Of a stretch of DNA of 64,000 nt, positions 48,538 to 61,330 are shown piece by piece. A model generated the notes under the pieces. The model was not told the DNA's origin. It saw only the letters and a program-made list of their open reading frames with translations, and did no database searches. How positions within the stretch are numbered: position 1 is the stretch's first letter; every line of letters begins with the position of its first letter. The position numbers were made by a program, and so were the translations under genes. The DNA is from Atrichornis clamosus (taxonomy: Eukaryota > Chordata > Aves > Passeriformes > Menuridae). The DNA lies in the NCBI GenBank assembly GCA_013400975.1, contig WBMZ01000206.1, positions 186,001 through 250,000 of the forward strand. Reading direction: 5' to 3'.

Positions 48538-50783
48538 TATTTTTTGGCTCCATCATAGCAAAATTGTTCTGACTTTCATTTCTAACTCATCAGAATTCTC
48601 ATTCTGGTGTCTCCACTCTCTCAGTGTTTTCCAAAATGCTCAATCCAGAGTAAGATGAGGACTTGCACAATTATTAGAAAAGCTCTTTCTCTCCTGTGCT
48701 ATTTTAAAAGTAACACTTCTTTTTGACATTATCTAGGATGTGTACTAGGCAAGTACCCTGTCCTACCTTTATTTACTTGTAGTTCATAGCTCTTTGTGCT
48801 GCAGTGACAGCTTTTAAAGGTGAATTATTTATTCTCTTGGGTGTCAGAGAAATCTGGGGTCTCTCCATAGCGCTAGGCAGTTACACTATACAGGATTGCT
48901 GTGATGCTGAGTAAGATAATCAGCTTTTAGAAGTGTCTGACCACCAGTGGAGTGCGTGGACTTGCCTGCCAGCTTTTAAAAACAGTGAGTTAGCAGCTGG
49001 GCAGCTCGACTCTGGTGCAGTACAGGGCAGCTAGGTAATCTGACGGATCGTGACGTGAGACAGCAAAGGGCAGGACAGCAGTGAGAAGACTGATGAAGTC
49101 TAAAAAATGACATTGACATATACAACCATATGAACTCTTCCTTCCCCTGCTTCAACTCATCATGATGCCCTTTTGGAAGGGTTTCTCCAGTTGGCAGAAG
49201 CTTGCCAGTTCATTTGGGAGAACTCCATTATGAGGCTGCAGGGATTTTGAACTGAAAATACCAGAACAACCCACACATTCACTCTTTCCCCTCCCATCTG
49301 ATGTAGACTAGCCCTTAGCCACACCAAAATATGCTACACAGAATGACTGGCTGAACAACTGAGTTGTGCTAATTTGTTCTACTTTCCTGATCTTAAAAGC
49401 CAACTAGCTTGTGTTGAAAGCCTTTGTCATATATATGGTAAAACAGACGCTTGGATTACATACAGAAAACTGAGATTTTGGAGCTGCAAAAGCTGCTTGA
49501 CTTAATTGTGATATAAAGACAAATTCTTTCTTCCACTGTTTACACCCTGAAATAGCCTTACACAAACATCCATCTTTTACGACTGTGATTTCTGTCATGG
49601 AGGAAGGAGCTTTGGCTGGGAATAGAACCTCTTCCATTATACAGATTCTGGACCTTTCATTACACAGGTTCTGAACCATGCTGCTGAAAAGAAAAAAGTT
49701 CAAGGTTTTATCAGCAGCATTTTTCCTGGCATGTTTTGTCAGCTGTGAGTTATTTCTATTGCTGCTCTAAGCTGGTGAGAACTGATTTATGAAAGGAGTA
49801 TAGCTGGATTTAGGTAGTACTAGACTCAAACAAGTATATACTGACTTTCATAAAGTTTATGGTATGAGCTTGGTGCTACACTAACTTGGTTAATGGAGAT
49901 TTAGTTGACATCTAATTCACATCTTCCCAGGACTTTACTCATTGCTGGCTATCCTTAGTAAATCAGTACCTTACATGTACATTTATAACAGGTAAATGCT
50001 ATCTGTCTGTGTCAGATACGAGACTCTTCCCCCAGAATTGTTATAATGAGATATATTTGCCCTCAACGTGACATCTGATGATCTTGAAATATCTTAACCG
50101 TATAATTTCATGCAATTTAGTCAATATAACATAGTTTATTTTTGAACATAATTTATTCTTAAGCAGTCAATTATTAAAATCTATTAGAGTATGCATTTAG
50201 ATCTGTTTTAGAACTTATTTCTCTTCTACACTTCACAAAAGATTTAAAACATTCAAGTATCTCATTTCAGGTCCATTATACTCGTGCTCCTTGTTCAACA
50301 GAAAATGTACTTTTCTTAAACACATTTTTCCTGTATCAACATGTACAATTTTCTGGGAATCAACAGAACAGAACCAGCTGCCAAGGCCTCATGTGAGCCA
50401 CCACTCCTGAGAGCTTGTGCTTTGAATGTGTATCATCAGCTCTCCTTCAGAATCAGCAGGGTCACTAAAGTCCCCAAAGTAGTAACACAGGGCCACATGC
50501 TTTCTTTTACCTCTTCTGAGTGTGTTAGAATGCCAATCAAATTGCATCTCCTGAGGGATGTAGCGGTCAGAGGACACATGTCCAATGAGGCTCCCAGGCA
50601 TTCACCAGCTTCAGCTGGTGCTGCAGTGTTTTCCTTGCTGTGAGGGAGAAGAAACTGTCTGCTGGCAAGCGCAGCCTAAAGGATGTCCTTGGGACATCCC
50701 CCAAAATGTGTCTATTATTGCAAGCTGGCTTTCTACCTGCATAAATTCTTTTTGGTATCTGGGATCAGAATTTCCCTTTCTTA

Positions 50784-50850
50784 TGCTTGGACTGGATGAT
50801 CTTAGATGGTTTTTCCCAAGCTTGATAATTCAATTATTCTAATTGATTGG
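50784..50850 (+). mobile_element. Degraded CR1 3' end
   Basis: TGCTTGGACTGGATGATCTT, then AGATGGTTTTTCCCAAGCTT and octamer-like AATTCAATTATTCTAATTGA, follows the CR1 terminus TTGGACTAGATGATCTCAGAGGTCTTTTCCAACC(ATTCTGTG)n. It is the only short stub in plus orientation. Confidence 0.6.
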
Positions 50851-53800
50851 AATGGGTTCTCTGTGTGCTCCTGGAAGTACAGGCAGTCTGTGTTCCTACA
50901 AAAATAAGACATTTGAACAGGAGAGCTCAAAATAGAGATTCTTAGATCTTCTTTTTTTAAATTTTATTTTCTTGAACCCTGAATAGATAGGGGGGGAAAA
51001 AAATGGAAACAAAAAGAAGTGTTCTATTCTACTGACTTGAAACATATACGGTCATGATTCTCATGAGCTTACTAATGTGACTGTCATGTCTTTTACACAA
51101 AAATCATCATTTGCATTTTCAATTTAAGAACTTTATATTCTTTATAAACTTACTTGAATTCTGTAAAGAGAGCTGACAGTTCCTAAAGAGAAAAAAGACC
51201 ACATTATTATTATGTCACTTCTACAAATGCTAATGGCAGGATATGAAGGACAGCGTAATTATAGTGTTGCTCTAGTGATTCTTCACTAAAGGTTTTCTCA
51301 GTACTTTAATTATAAATTACATATTTCAGCAGTTTAACTTTCTAAATTCTCAGTCAAACACCCTTTGAGTTTGATTCACCCTTTGTGGGGTTTTTTTTGT
51401 GTAAAAAAGCCTCATCTAGTCAAAAGCAAAGCCCCTTGCAATTGGGAGCACCCATGTCTATGGAGGACGGCTGGGCTGAAGAGAAGGCGCAAGAAAAGAA
51501 CTGTGTTTTTCTGTGTAAGAACGAAACTGTTGTTGAGAAGTAGGTGCACTGAAGTAAACAGGAGTGATAAAACCCTTGGAAGAGAAGCCAGGAAGAGAGT
51601 CAGGCATATATCAAGCAAATTTGACAGGCCAAGCTGAAAATCTGCAGAATATGTAAATGAAATCAGATGAGGTCAAAGCACAGCAAGACTAAGAGATTTC
51701 TGCAGCTCTCTAGACAGCATTATAGAGACCTGCTACCTCAGCATATCTGCACTTAGGGAAGAAAACACAGGGAAAGAACAAAACCTTCAAGATAACATCT
51801 TAGATGCTTGTCCAGCAGACAAAATTCTCCATATTCTAGAAAATTATTTTTTCATTTGTTGAATCCATTTGCAAAGCTTTGGTTGAGGAAATTTACTTTT
51901 CAGGCAATGTATACTGAAATTCCATTGGGATTTATATGCAATATTTTCAGACTCGTGCCTATGAATTTATGAAGAAGAGCTGACTTACTATGTGACCAAA
52001 TACTTTCCTGAAGCGGGGCCAAGAGAAGGGACAGATAGTTCTGTTAAGATTCTTAAGAAAGAAATCTACAAGTAGATAATATCATTCGAACAACACTGCA
52101 AACTTCTCAACATTGGAAAGCACAAATCCAATGATTAGCAAGACTCCTTAGTTCAGAGAGCAGCAATTTGAGAAACCTGATCTGTAGAGCCTCAAAGACC
52201 TCATTAGGAGCTTGTAATCCTTAGTTTGCTATGTACTGTTATAAGGGTACACTGGCAGTTTTGCCTCAAGAGCTGCTGCTGCTTGTCCTTGGTGGGGAAG
52301 AACACCTAGGTCAGAGTTTTGTGATAAGACAGTGTGCTGTGATTGATTTCAGTAGTAATGACATGGAGGCTGGGAAGTGGGATTGAGGGAGGGAGCAAAC
52401 ACCTGCAGTTCTGGTATAGCTGGCAACAGTTTTTAAATGAGAGTGTGTAATACTTTGAATTCCTCTTGTTACTGTCTGTCACGAAGCCCTTCATTGCTCA
52501 CCCACCTTTCTACCTCAAGCAAAGGATTTTGGAAAGTGGGAACACAGAACAGTTCAGATACCTCATTTCCTTGAAAAACATTATTTTTGCTCCTTGACAA
52601 GGGAGGTAAAGCTGGCTTCATTCTGAGTAACCACAAAATTCATAGGAAGTCTGACTCTATATCAGCTTTGGTAACACTTGTTTTCGCAGGACTGTGCTAG
52701 AGCTGGTTTTTGTTTTCTTGCTTTTGTCCTCCTTCATTCTCCTGCTGTGAGGTGCGGTGGCTCTACTGTGGAAACAGGAGTGTGTTTATATGCCTGTGTG
52801 TGGGGAAGTAGCCAGCATTCAAAAAATCTTAACAAAGATTTATAGGCAAATTATGTTGTTTGTTAAATTCCCAGATGGAAAATCAGAAACTCTGACATGG
52901 TGAGTTGAGAAGGTATCAGCAAAAAGCTGTGATTCAGGCAAGTAGAAAGCCTCATGATTTAATTCAAAATAAATTGGTGTTCTCTTTCATGAGTAACAAA
53001 ACAAGGGGTTTTGTGTTGCATGTGTCCCACCAGCCAACACCCTTCCTGAAGGGGAGTCCTGTATTCTCCAATTTTTTTTTCATTTGCTTCTGGAAAAAAT
53101 ATAGGAAATAGGTAGGTGACTTAGGGAGGGGCAATACCTGGGGACTCTATAATGATACTAATAATAGAAAGAATATTCTGCCACAAATTGTTGCAATGCA
53201 GTTGATTTCAGTCTAGGAATTAGTTGTCTTGGGGAGAAAAATCAGGGAGCTGTGACTTGTCAAAAGAGAGTATCACAGGCTGTCAGAAGCTTGTAGTACA
53301 GGGTTAAAAAGTATTAGATCCCTCTCTGCTCTCCTCCTCAGACCTTTCGGTCCTCCCAGGCTCACAAGGGTGGCAGCACTGGTGTTCATCCCAGCTGACA
53401 GGGAGGCAGAGCCACCTCGGTTCCTCCGGCTGTCTGCTGCTGGGGCAGGGGAGCTGATCTGCCAGTGCTACCCCAGGCTCACGTGGGCAGGAAACACAGG
53501 CAGAAACGCGGTTAGCACTGAACAGAGACACCATGGCAGTACCAGCAGCTATTAATTTTCTAATTATGTGATGCTGCGTATTTTTGAATCATGAAACTGC
53601 TGTGTCAACAGAGTGCTGCTTGTCACTAAGGTCTTTGTGCTGTGACTCACTGTTGCCTCGTGAAGCACAGGGGAGCTGAAAGGCAGTGTTATATGAAAAT
53701 TTCTCATTTCCAGCATTTTGTTTTCAGCAACATTGTCAATGTTTCTGGAAATCAAATTATACATCAGTTCAAAGGTTTTCCTTTTAAATGCTGCATTTTG

Positions 53801-56286
53801 TGTTTCAAGTAAAAATGGTATTCACCAGTATGCAGATCTTTAAGAAACCAAGATGCTTCTGGAAATGCTGACCTACCATTTCTGTGTACTAATAAGAAAT
53901 AATGTTTTCCAGCTGTTATGGGGAATGATGCTGCAGAAGGACTGCTTAGTCTTGAGCATTTCTATTCTGGTGGTGCAATGGCAAGTAAATCAACAGGTTT
54001 CAACAGCCTGTATTTGTTAGTCTAGCCTAGTGGTGACAGGTGAATAATCTGCATTTGTCATTGACCTGTCTGTTTATGCTCAGCTCCCTTCTATAGATAA
54101 TGGTGTTACATCTCAAGTAAACAGAAAATTTAAAAATTGAAAAGAAAACAAGTGAGTGCCATTGCAGGTGGGAGGCATTACTGGTCCAGACAGCTACAGT
54201 CAGTGGCTTTTTTTGGCTCTGTTTCTCTGTGAATTGATTCCAGGGTGCTTAGCACGTATGGAGTTACCCACAAGTTTACAGAATGTGGGCAGCAAATGAC
54301 AACCTGCAGCTGTATTTTATTGCTGGTGTATTTTATTACTGCTGTGTGCTCTGTGTTTTCTCCATGGTATCTACTTTTACCTAATCTTAGCTATTAAATC
54401 ATAATACTGTCAGGTAACAGGACCTTTTTAGAAGGCAGAATGGAATGGCAATTTGGCATAATGCAGATAACTCTCCTAAAGTTGTTTCCTTTTCTCTTCT
54501 TACTCCTCTGGGAAATGCCCAGCGTGAGTAGAAAATTTCCAAGTACTTTTCGTTTGATGAATCCATACTTATTGCCCAGTTGTTTCACCCTGCTTTGCTT
54601 CAAAGTGAGAGATCTGAAATTCTAGAACAAAACAGTTTAATTAGAATTTTAAAGAAAAAAAAAAAGGAATATTCTAAAGCTTGGGTATACAGTATGAAGT
54701 CCTCTAATCTACCTTTGTGTACTCCAATAAAGTTTCTTAACGTTCAGAGCTGCAGTGGTTTGAGGACACTAAGGGAGCAGATTCTCTGTTTCTAACTAAG
54801 AGGAAAAGAGACTGAGAATTCTTCTCCTGTGTTGCAAGTGCTACAATACAAGCTGCAGTAAAGGACAAGACTAGAGATAAATGCAGTATTTGAGAGAAAA
54901 GGGAAGGCATTATAAAAAAGACCTGAACCACCTAGTGATTTGTTCAGCAGAGCTTTTAAAAAGTGCACTAATAGCCCATTTTATCTATCACCTCAAGTCA
55001 ATGAAAAACGCCCATTGACTTAAATAGGCATTGGATCAAATACTGAGCTTTTACAAATAATTATACTCAGTGTACTGAAGATACTAGTATTTCTCTTCAG
55101 GCTTAATGCTGTTCACTCCATTATGTGCCCTGACTTCCAAAAAATAAACAAACATTCCCCTTTTCCTACCTACACAAACTAAAGCCATAGTGCTCCCACT
55201 GCTACTCCCAAATGAGCTGGCAGACGCTGAGGAAGGTTTTTAGATCGAAGCAGTAGTCTGGACCTGGAGAGCACTGCTGGAAGGGAAAACCACATGTGAA
55301 ATATGTCTTTGTTGCATATTGTTTTACTGGATGGCAGGAGCACATTTGGTGGGTTTGGAAAGCTTTGGACTTCTGAAGGTATGTTCTCACTTCTTGCCCT
55401 CATGCTGTTATGCAATTTGTCACAAGAAATGCCGTAATCCACGCTTCCCAAGGAATCTCTATTAAGTACACTGGAAAGAAGGGTGACCACTATTCAGTCC
55501 AGTGCACTACACTCTAACCTAGCTTTTTTTGCTCAACTGTTTGAACCGTTACTTGATTTTGTCCCTTAAAGGTAGGGCCACTGTTAGTTTTCTTTGCTGC
55601 TATTGTCCAGTTTGATCTGTAAAAACCTACATAGTATTGAAACCCTCAGGAATGTGTTTTATCGTCAAAAACCTATCAAATATCTGTAAAAGCCAATGAA
55701 GAATGAATAATTAAGATGGTGACTGGGAACATAAATGGATTCCCTCCAACCTGCTATGCTACTACTACTATTACTACTAGTAGCAATAATAGTAATAGAA
55801 ATATCCTTGTTCAATTTCCTGCCATCCTCTTGTCTCATCTAAATGCATGATGATATCAAAAAGCACAAGCTGGTTCTGGAGGGCATGAATTAAGCCACAG
55901 GACATATCCTACAGTTTAGCATCCACTTTTTAGGTTACTAAAGATACCACCTCACGTCATGTAGACAATGAAAAACCCATGCTGAAGACTCAGTAAGACC
56001 GGGATATCTTACCTTCCTTAAAAAAGAAACTGTCTAGACTTTAAGTGTTAGGAGGTTTGTGTGTTATCTGTGACAATCTCTTAGCAAAGTATTAGTACCT
56101 GCACTGTGCTGCCTTTTGGGAGCCTGAGTATTTTATAAGTTTTTGTGTTTATATCAGCTCAGGACTGATAAGAATAGAAATTGAACTACATATCCATCTT
56201 CTCTGTTTTGCATTTATCTCTTTGTAGAAACATAATCCTTCTCTCATAAATAATCCAGAGATGCAAACTAATAGGTGAATGGATTA
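50851..56286. other. Unique DNA, no gene seen
   Basis: One G+C-rich patch at about 53330-53545 contains several CpGs and overlapping short frames on both strands. It also has a repeated CCCAGGCTCAC at 53356 and 53471. It could be a promoter-like piece or an unrecognised repeat. The rest is A+T-rich without recognised features, apart from the trinucleotide hairpin at 55756. Confidence 0.5.
55756..55798. repeat. CTA/TAG trinucleotide repeat forming an imperfect hairpin
   Basis: ACT units run into TAG units (TACTACTACTATTACTACTA, then GTAGCAATAATAGTAATAG). The two halves are largely complementary, so this is both a microsatellite and a foldback. Confidence 0.75.
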
Positions 56287-56382
56287 TAGAGTCATAGAAT
56301 TGCAGAATAATCTAGGTTGTGAGGGATGTCTGGAGCTCACCTAATCCAGCACCACAGATATCTGGTTCAGAGCTGCTTTTTC
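56287..56382 (-). mobile_element. CR1 3' end, degraded
   Basis: AGAGTCATAGAATTGCAGAA, TAATCTAGGTTGTGAGGGAT and CTGGAGCTCACCTAATCCAG follow a reversed CR1 3' end. The next part, GATATCTGGTTCAGAGCTGC, matches the reversed CAGGGC...AGATCAGG region loosely. Confidence 0.75.
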
Positions 56383-58377
56383 TATCTCTTGGTAGGAAGC
56401 AGAGCCTCATGGGTCACTAGGAACATCTTTTTGGATTCTGTATATACTTATATTTCAAACTCAGAAGGAGAAGGCTTATAGTTTAGAAAAATTAGTTTAG
56501 AGCCTTCATACAAAAATCGAAAGATTATCGACTGTACAAAATAGTGGGGGAAGTTTTTGCTATACTTGCGAGGGGGAAAAATATGTGAATATCTTTTTTG
56601 TTCTTATTTTCAAGATGGAAAACTTGTTGCACTAGGGGTTTTTTATACTGACAGACTCGTACTTAAACAAATAAGCTGATCAGAGATCCCCAGCTTGGAG
56701 ATGAGTTATTGCAAATAAGCAAAGAACTAAGAAGCATGTGAATTATATAAATACAGAAAATCTTTCATTAAGTGCTCTACAAAGGTACGTGATAAAAGAA
56801 ACTAGCACGGTGTGTTCAGAGGTGAACCTGATAACAGACTAAAATTGCATTGTTTTACCAATTGGACTCAAAGGTCTTTGTTCTCAAATTAAAGATTAAT
56901 AAAGCTTGGCCACCTTTCAAGAGCTGATGTGGAACGTGGCAGTCATTTGCTGACAACATTACACAGGATCATGAAATGAGGTGGTGAATATCTTCATGAG
57001 CTGCAAACAATGTCATTAGGATAGGCAGGATATTATTGTGTGCTGTGTTATTGGGCCAGCATATCTGGTTTACTTCAGATGGTATTGTGACGGGTTCTTT
57101 GCAAAAATCCAGAGCTCCTGTTTTGCAGATCACCTGTACTAGTGACTTTCCAGCCACCCTTCATGCTCTACCCACACTGCTGTCTTCCAGAGCAGAGGTA
57201 GGTTTCTTGCACAACTCCCTGAAGCACAAGAATGGCACTTATAAAGGCTTGCAATCAAAACAAGATAATCTTTGCTAATTTTACCATCAAATACTGCTTG
57301 GCAAGGCTCTGATACATGGCTCCCCTGAGCCATCAAAACTCTGTTGAGCCTGACATGGGTGGCCAAGAGTGGCAGGCAGCTCTGTGGAGACTCTTGAAAT
57401 GACGTGAAGTTGCCCTGACTGTTGGCAATTTGGAAAAGAGCAGCCCTCTCTCTCTTCAAAATGATGCATACTGTAGTAAGAGTTTGAAATCACTTTCTGA
57501 GTCTTTTTTCTCTGGTCCCTTCTCCCTTTCAGGCAGATATGTGCTGAGTTCTTAGGAACAAGCACTATTTCTTAACCTATTTTAGAAGAGCTTCCTTTGA
57601 TGTTCCTCTCTATGCTCTGTTGCATGAAATTAAAGTGAAACACTATTGTTACTTTACAAAAGAAGAAACAAATATATTCATATCTGAAGATAAAGCTGGC
57701 ATTAACAGAGTAATTATGTACAGGTATGTTAAAAATACAAAATTATTAACTTGTTTATAGGTGATTGCTGCACAGGAGATGTCCGCATCTGCCTTCCCCA
57801 TTTTCTATGTTATTAGAGGAATTTTAAAAATAACTGTGCCAAGTCCAGTGGCAGCTTCGGAGGGGGCCTTTGCCACCATCTATTGGTGAACAAGGGGAAG
57901 AGCCAGAGTGGTCTGACCTTGCTGATGTTCACTACTGTACCCAGTGCATGATTTGCTTCATTTTGAGGTTCTGGGATAACAAACCTGGTTTTTTTTTAAT
58001 CCCACCTTTCTGTGGGAGAGAGTGCAACATGACTGTAGTTATGCCCCCTGAGTGAAGAGCTGTCAGAGCCATACCTTAGCAGCTGGCCTGTTGTTGCACA
58101 CACCTCCCAATGGAGAGGAAGGGAGCTTGTAAGTCACAAAGAAGAATGCTTTTGTAATGTCAGGTCTCTTGTTAATTAATTTCTTCCTGATATCTGGCAA
58201 TGGAATGGTTTCTGGCCTAGTTTCTTTGCTGGTTTCACGAAAAATCACATTGGTTCTTGAATAGAGTCCCGTTGCTGCTGACAAAGCTTGGAAGAGTGCA
58301 AAGCTAGAGCAATTGCTGGCATTTCTGCACAGTCCATCGAGAAGGGCACTTGTGGAAGGACATAACTTGCAAATTAA
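56383..58377. other. Unique DNA, no gene seen
   Basis: No recognised repeat or exon. Paired frames of 92-106 codons on the minus strand at 57139-57565 overlap each other and show no domain. Confidence 0.5.
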
Positions 58378-58449
58378 ATGTTTGCAGAATCAGACGATGC
58401 CCCTAAAAAGACAGGCAAGAAGAAAAGTGGGGCCAGTGTCAGCAGCTGA
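58378..58449 (+). other. Possible micro-ORF or terminal exon, lysine-rich
   Basis: An ATG at 58378 opens a 23-codon frame containing ESDDAPKKTGKKKSGASVSS and a stop at 58447-58449. A TTTGCAG at 58381-58387 could also be a splice acceptor leading into the same sequence, with another frame open for about 34 codons. The acidic-then-basic, low-complexity peptide looks protein-like, but the pyrimidine tract before the AG is poor. I recognise no family. It may equally be chance. Confidence 0.12.
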
Positions 58450-60999
58450 ACCAAAAAGTAAATCTTTAAAGTTGTCTCTAGATATGAAATGAATCTATTT
58501 TGTTGGATTTATCAACATTGCTTGCATATGCAAATCCCTCATGAATATAGCTTTTGTAATGCAGGCTCCAAAATGAATTCAGGTAGAGTCAGTAACAGCA
58601 GTGGATGAGCACAGAGACAGTTTAAAGAGATTGCTTAGTTTTCAAATCAACAAATTGCTGTGGTTCTACTTAATCCATCAAAAAAAGGAAAAGAGAACAA
58701 TCTGGCAGTTAGGCAGGAAGATATAATGGTAAAGGACATAATGTTCCAGCTATTTTAGGACCCATTTTCACTACGAAACTGATGGCATTAGAGAACAGTT
58801 GTTGAACACATTTGGGGAACAGCTGTGTTATTGCTAAAGTGTAAAGACAAAAGTGTGTGTAGACCTGTAGGGGTTCTCAAGAAGAATAGTCGGGTGGTGG
58901 TGGGCAGAGGCTTCTCTTCATTGTAAAACCATGTTCTTACTCATTTTCTCTATGAGTAAAGAAGGACTGGCAGAGTCAAATGACTTCATGAATACTCTTT
59001 ATTTCCATGAAAATGGCAGTAATTATATATTATAACTTTGATAGCTGTATCAATCATTCTTAAATAAGATTAAATAACATGGATCAAAAATGTGCCTTCA
59101 GCATTCATTCACAGATATTCTGGTCATTGTTTAACTATCTCTGGTCCTTGAATAAGACACTTACTTTCCCACTCTTTTTCCCTTTCTCTCCATGGGGCTG
59201 CTATTTTGCTTGTGCTTCAGAATGGACCTGCCACAGAGAAATAAATTGAGAATAAAGAAATGTGTCTCATCACAAGATGATACGAGAAAGTCTTCTGAAG
59301 TTATCTTAAGGTAACTTTTGTTCTAGAAAAGATTTTTTTCACTGTTTCACTCGTTTATCAGAGCCTCCCTGCCAATTCTGACCTGCATGACGCATTTGAA
59401 GTCTGCATGTATTTGTTATTTTTGGATGAATAACTGAAGCAGAAGGATGAATTACTTTGCAGGAATTTTTGTGTGTGTCGCATTGGCTTATCTGCCTATT
59501 CATAGCCACATACATGTACGGATGCTGGATGAGTATTTGCTGCAGACAGGGAATAGTGAGCTATCTGTGGTGGTGAAAAGATGTCAGCTCAGGTCTGCTG
59601 AGTGCAAGAGCTCTCCGAACTATTTTCAGGAATACAGAGTCAAACAATCTCTGCTTTTGTACTGTCTCAATATGAGAGAGAGTGAGAGTCACTACTGGTT
59701 TTGCACCTGAAAAATTAATATTTCCCCCTTAGTGCATTATTGGTAGTTTCTGAAAATAATTGTTAATGCCATTGACTGTATACTGCTGAAGCATGGGAAG
59801 CATAGCACTGACCTGGAAGTTACTTGGTAATTGCTTCTTGTAATTAGGGTTTCTTTTGTGGTTTTTTTTGTGGGTAGCACAATGGCTTGCACTAATTGTG
59901 TTCAGTCATATTGCACATTTTCTACTCTACTATGTGAATAAATGTCCAATTTACATAAACAATGGTGTCCTTTGCTAATGCAAATGAGAATTCAAAATCT
60001 ACAGAGGAGCTGAACTTCAATTTGTGAAGATCAGAGCAGGCGTTCCATCTCTGTTCAGTCTATATTGAGACAGCCAAAATGCCACTACAACTTAATCTTG
60101 ACTCATATTTCTTGCATTTACAGCTATGCAGTCTAGGACAATTTATATCTGCCTCTTATTATTTGTGGTGATTTAATGTCTTTATGTTATATTATGGCTT
60201 TAAATTCAATATGTTCTTACTGTGCTATAAATTCAAAACACAAACACAGTTCTTGGTCCTGAAAATCAACAGATGAAAGAGACACAAAACAAGGAAAAGA
60301 AACTACCTGCCAAAGTGTGTGGGAAGAGAAAAACAAGCAGTATATATGTTAAGAAACACAAGAGATAAAAAAAAGTACCTTTTTAAGAACATGTGGTTGT
60401 AGCACTAACATAGGCAAGGAATCTTAGCAGGGTTATTATGACATTATTCCTTCAAGTTTACCATTCTTCACCCTCTTTGAAGTATCACACCTTTTCTCAC
60501 TTGGAATGCTGTGGTGCAGAAAGCATTTAGTGCCCAAAAGTCTTGTGGGACACACTTAGAGGGCAGGATTGCTTTCTACTGGAGAATCTGAGTCATTAGT
60601 TTTCTGTTTCTCACAGATTCTATTTGCTCTCTTTCTGGGGAAGGCAAAAAGCTTAGCATTCCCTGGCTGCAGTGGCTCTCTGGTTTTACTATGCTGATAT
60701 TTACCTACTTTAGGTAAATATATTTGGTTTAGTAGAAGAAAACAGAATAAAGCATGGGCTTCTTGTCTCTTTCCATCAGCCCCTCTCACAAATGTTCCTC
60801 TGGGAAGGACAAATTCCACCTGAATAAATTAAATTTGACCTGCTATGGTTTAAATTATAACAGTAAGAATTTCAGTAGTATTATTGACGTTGCAGAAGTA
60901 TCTGGGCTTATTATGACTAAATTTGGGGATTTCTATCTTTCCTACACTTAGGTAAGACATTTCTGTGGACAAACACTGTGGTGCCTGATGGTTTACCAT
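58450..60999. other. A+T-rich unique DNA, no gene seen
   Basis: Only the short hairpin at 60697 stands out. Open frames are 87 codons or shorter. Confidence 0.55.
60697..60721. repeat. Perfect 11-bp hairpin, 3-nt loop
   Basis: ATATTTACCTA pairs exactly with TAGGTAAATAT across CTT. No T run follows and no gene is adjacent, so a terminator or RNA role is not indicated. Confidence 0.9.
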
Positions 61000-61330
61000 T
61001 CACACAATCACAGAATGGGTCAGGTTGGGAGGGATCACAGTGGGTCACCTGGTCCAATCTCACTGCTCAAGCAGGGCCATCCCAGAGCACGTGGCACAGG
61101 GTTGTGTTCAGATGGTTCTTGAATATCTCCAGTGAGGGAGACTCCACAACCTCTCCGGGCAATCCGTTCCAGTGCTTGGTCAGCTGCACAGTAATGAAGT
61201 TCTTCCTCATATTTCAGTGGAACTTTCTGTGCATCAGGTTCTGCTTGTTACTCTTGTCCTATTGCTCGGCACCACCGAGAAGAGCCGGGTCCATCGTCTT
61301 GACACCCCCCTTTTAGATATTTGTAGACAA
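61000..61330 (-). mobile_element. CR1 LINE 3' end, 5'-truncated
   Basis: TCACACAATCACAGAATGGG, then GTTGGGAGGGATCACAGTGG and CACCTGGTCCAATCTCACTG, is a reversed CR1 3' end of a distinct subfamily. The body continues through CAAGCAGGGCCATCCCAGAG, GACTCCACAACCTCTCCGGG and AGTTCTTCCTCATATTTCAG to a G+C-rich end near GACACCCCCC. A plus-strand frame at 60978-61316 is an antisense artefact of this element. Confidence 0.9.

Larger units (their letters stand above)
36531..50783. other. Long unique stretch, no gene seen; microsatellites only
   Basis: I see no CR1 or other recognised element in this block. It contains a T-rich run near 39690-39718, a poly(A) run at 44204, an AT microsatellite at 47760, the palindrome at 47953 and a (TG)n at 48523. 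A mildly G+C-richer patch at 39060-39290 includes TATTTATAACC and could be an old LTR or promoter-like piece, but no boundaries are visible. A TGTGCTGGTTTGGGCTG at 43729 resembles an LTR start without a matching body. Confidence 0.5.

Noticed and set aside
60978..61316. 112-codon plus-strand open frame
   Set aside because: It is antisense to a minus-strand CR1 3' end and reads its non-coding strand.
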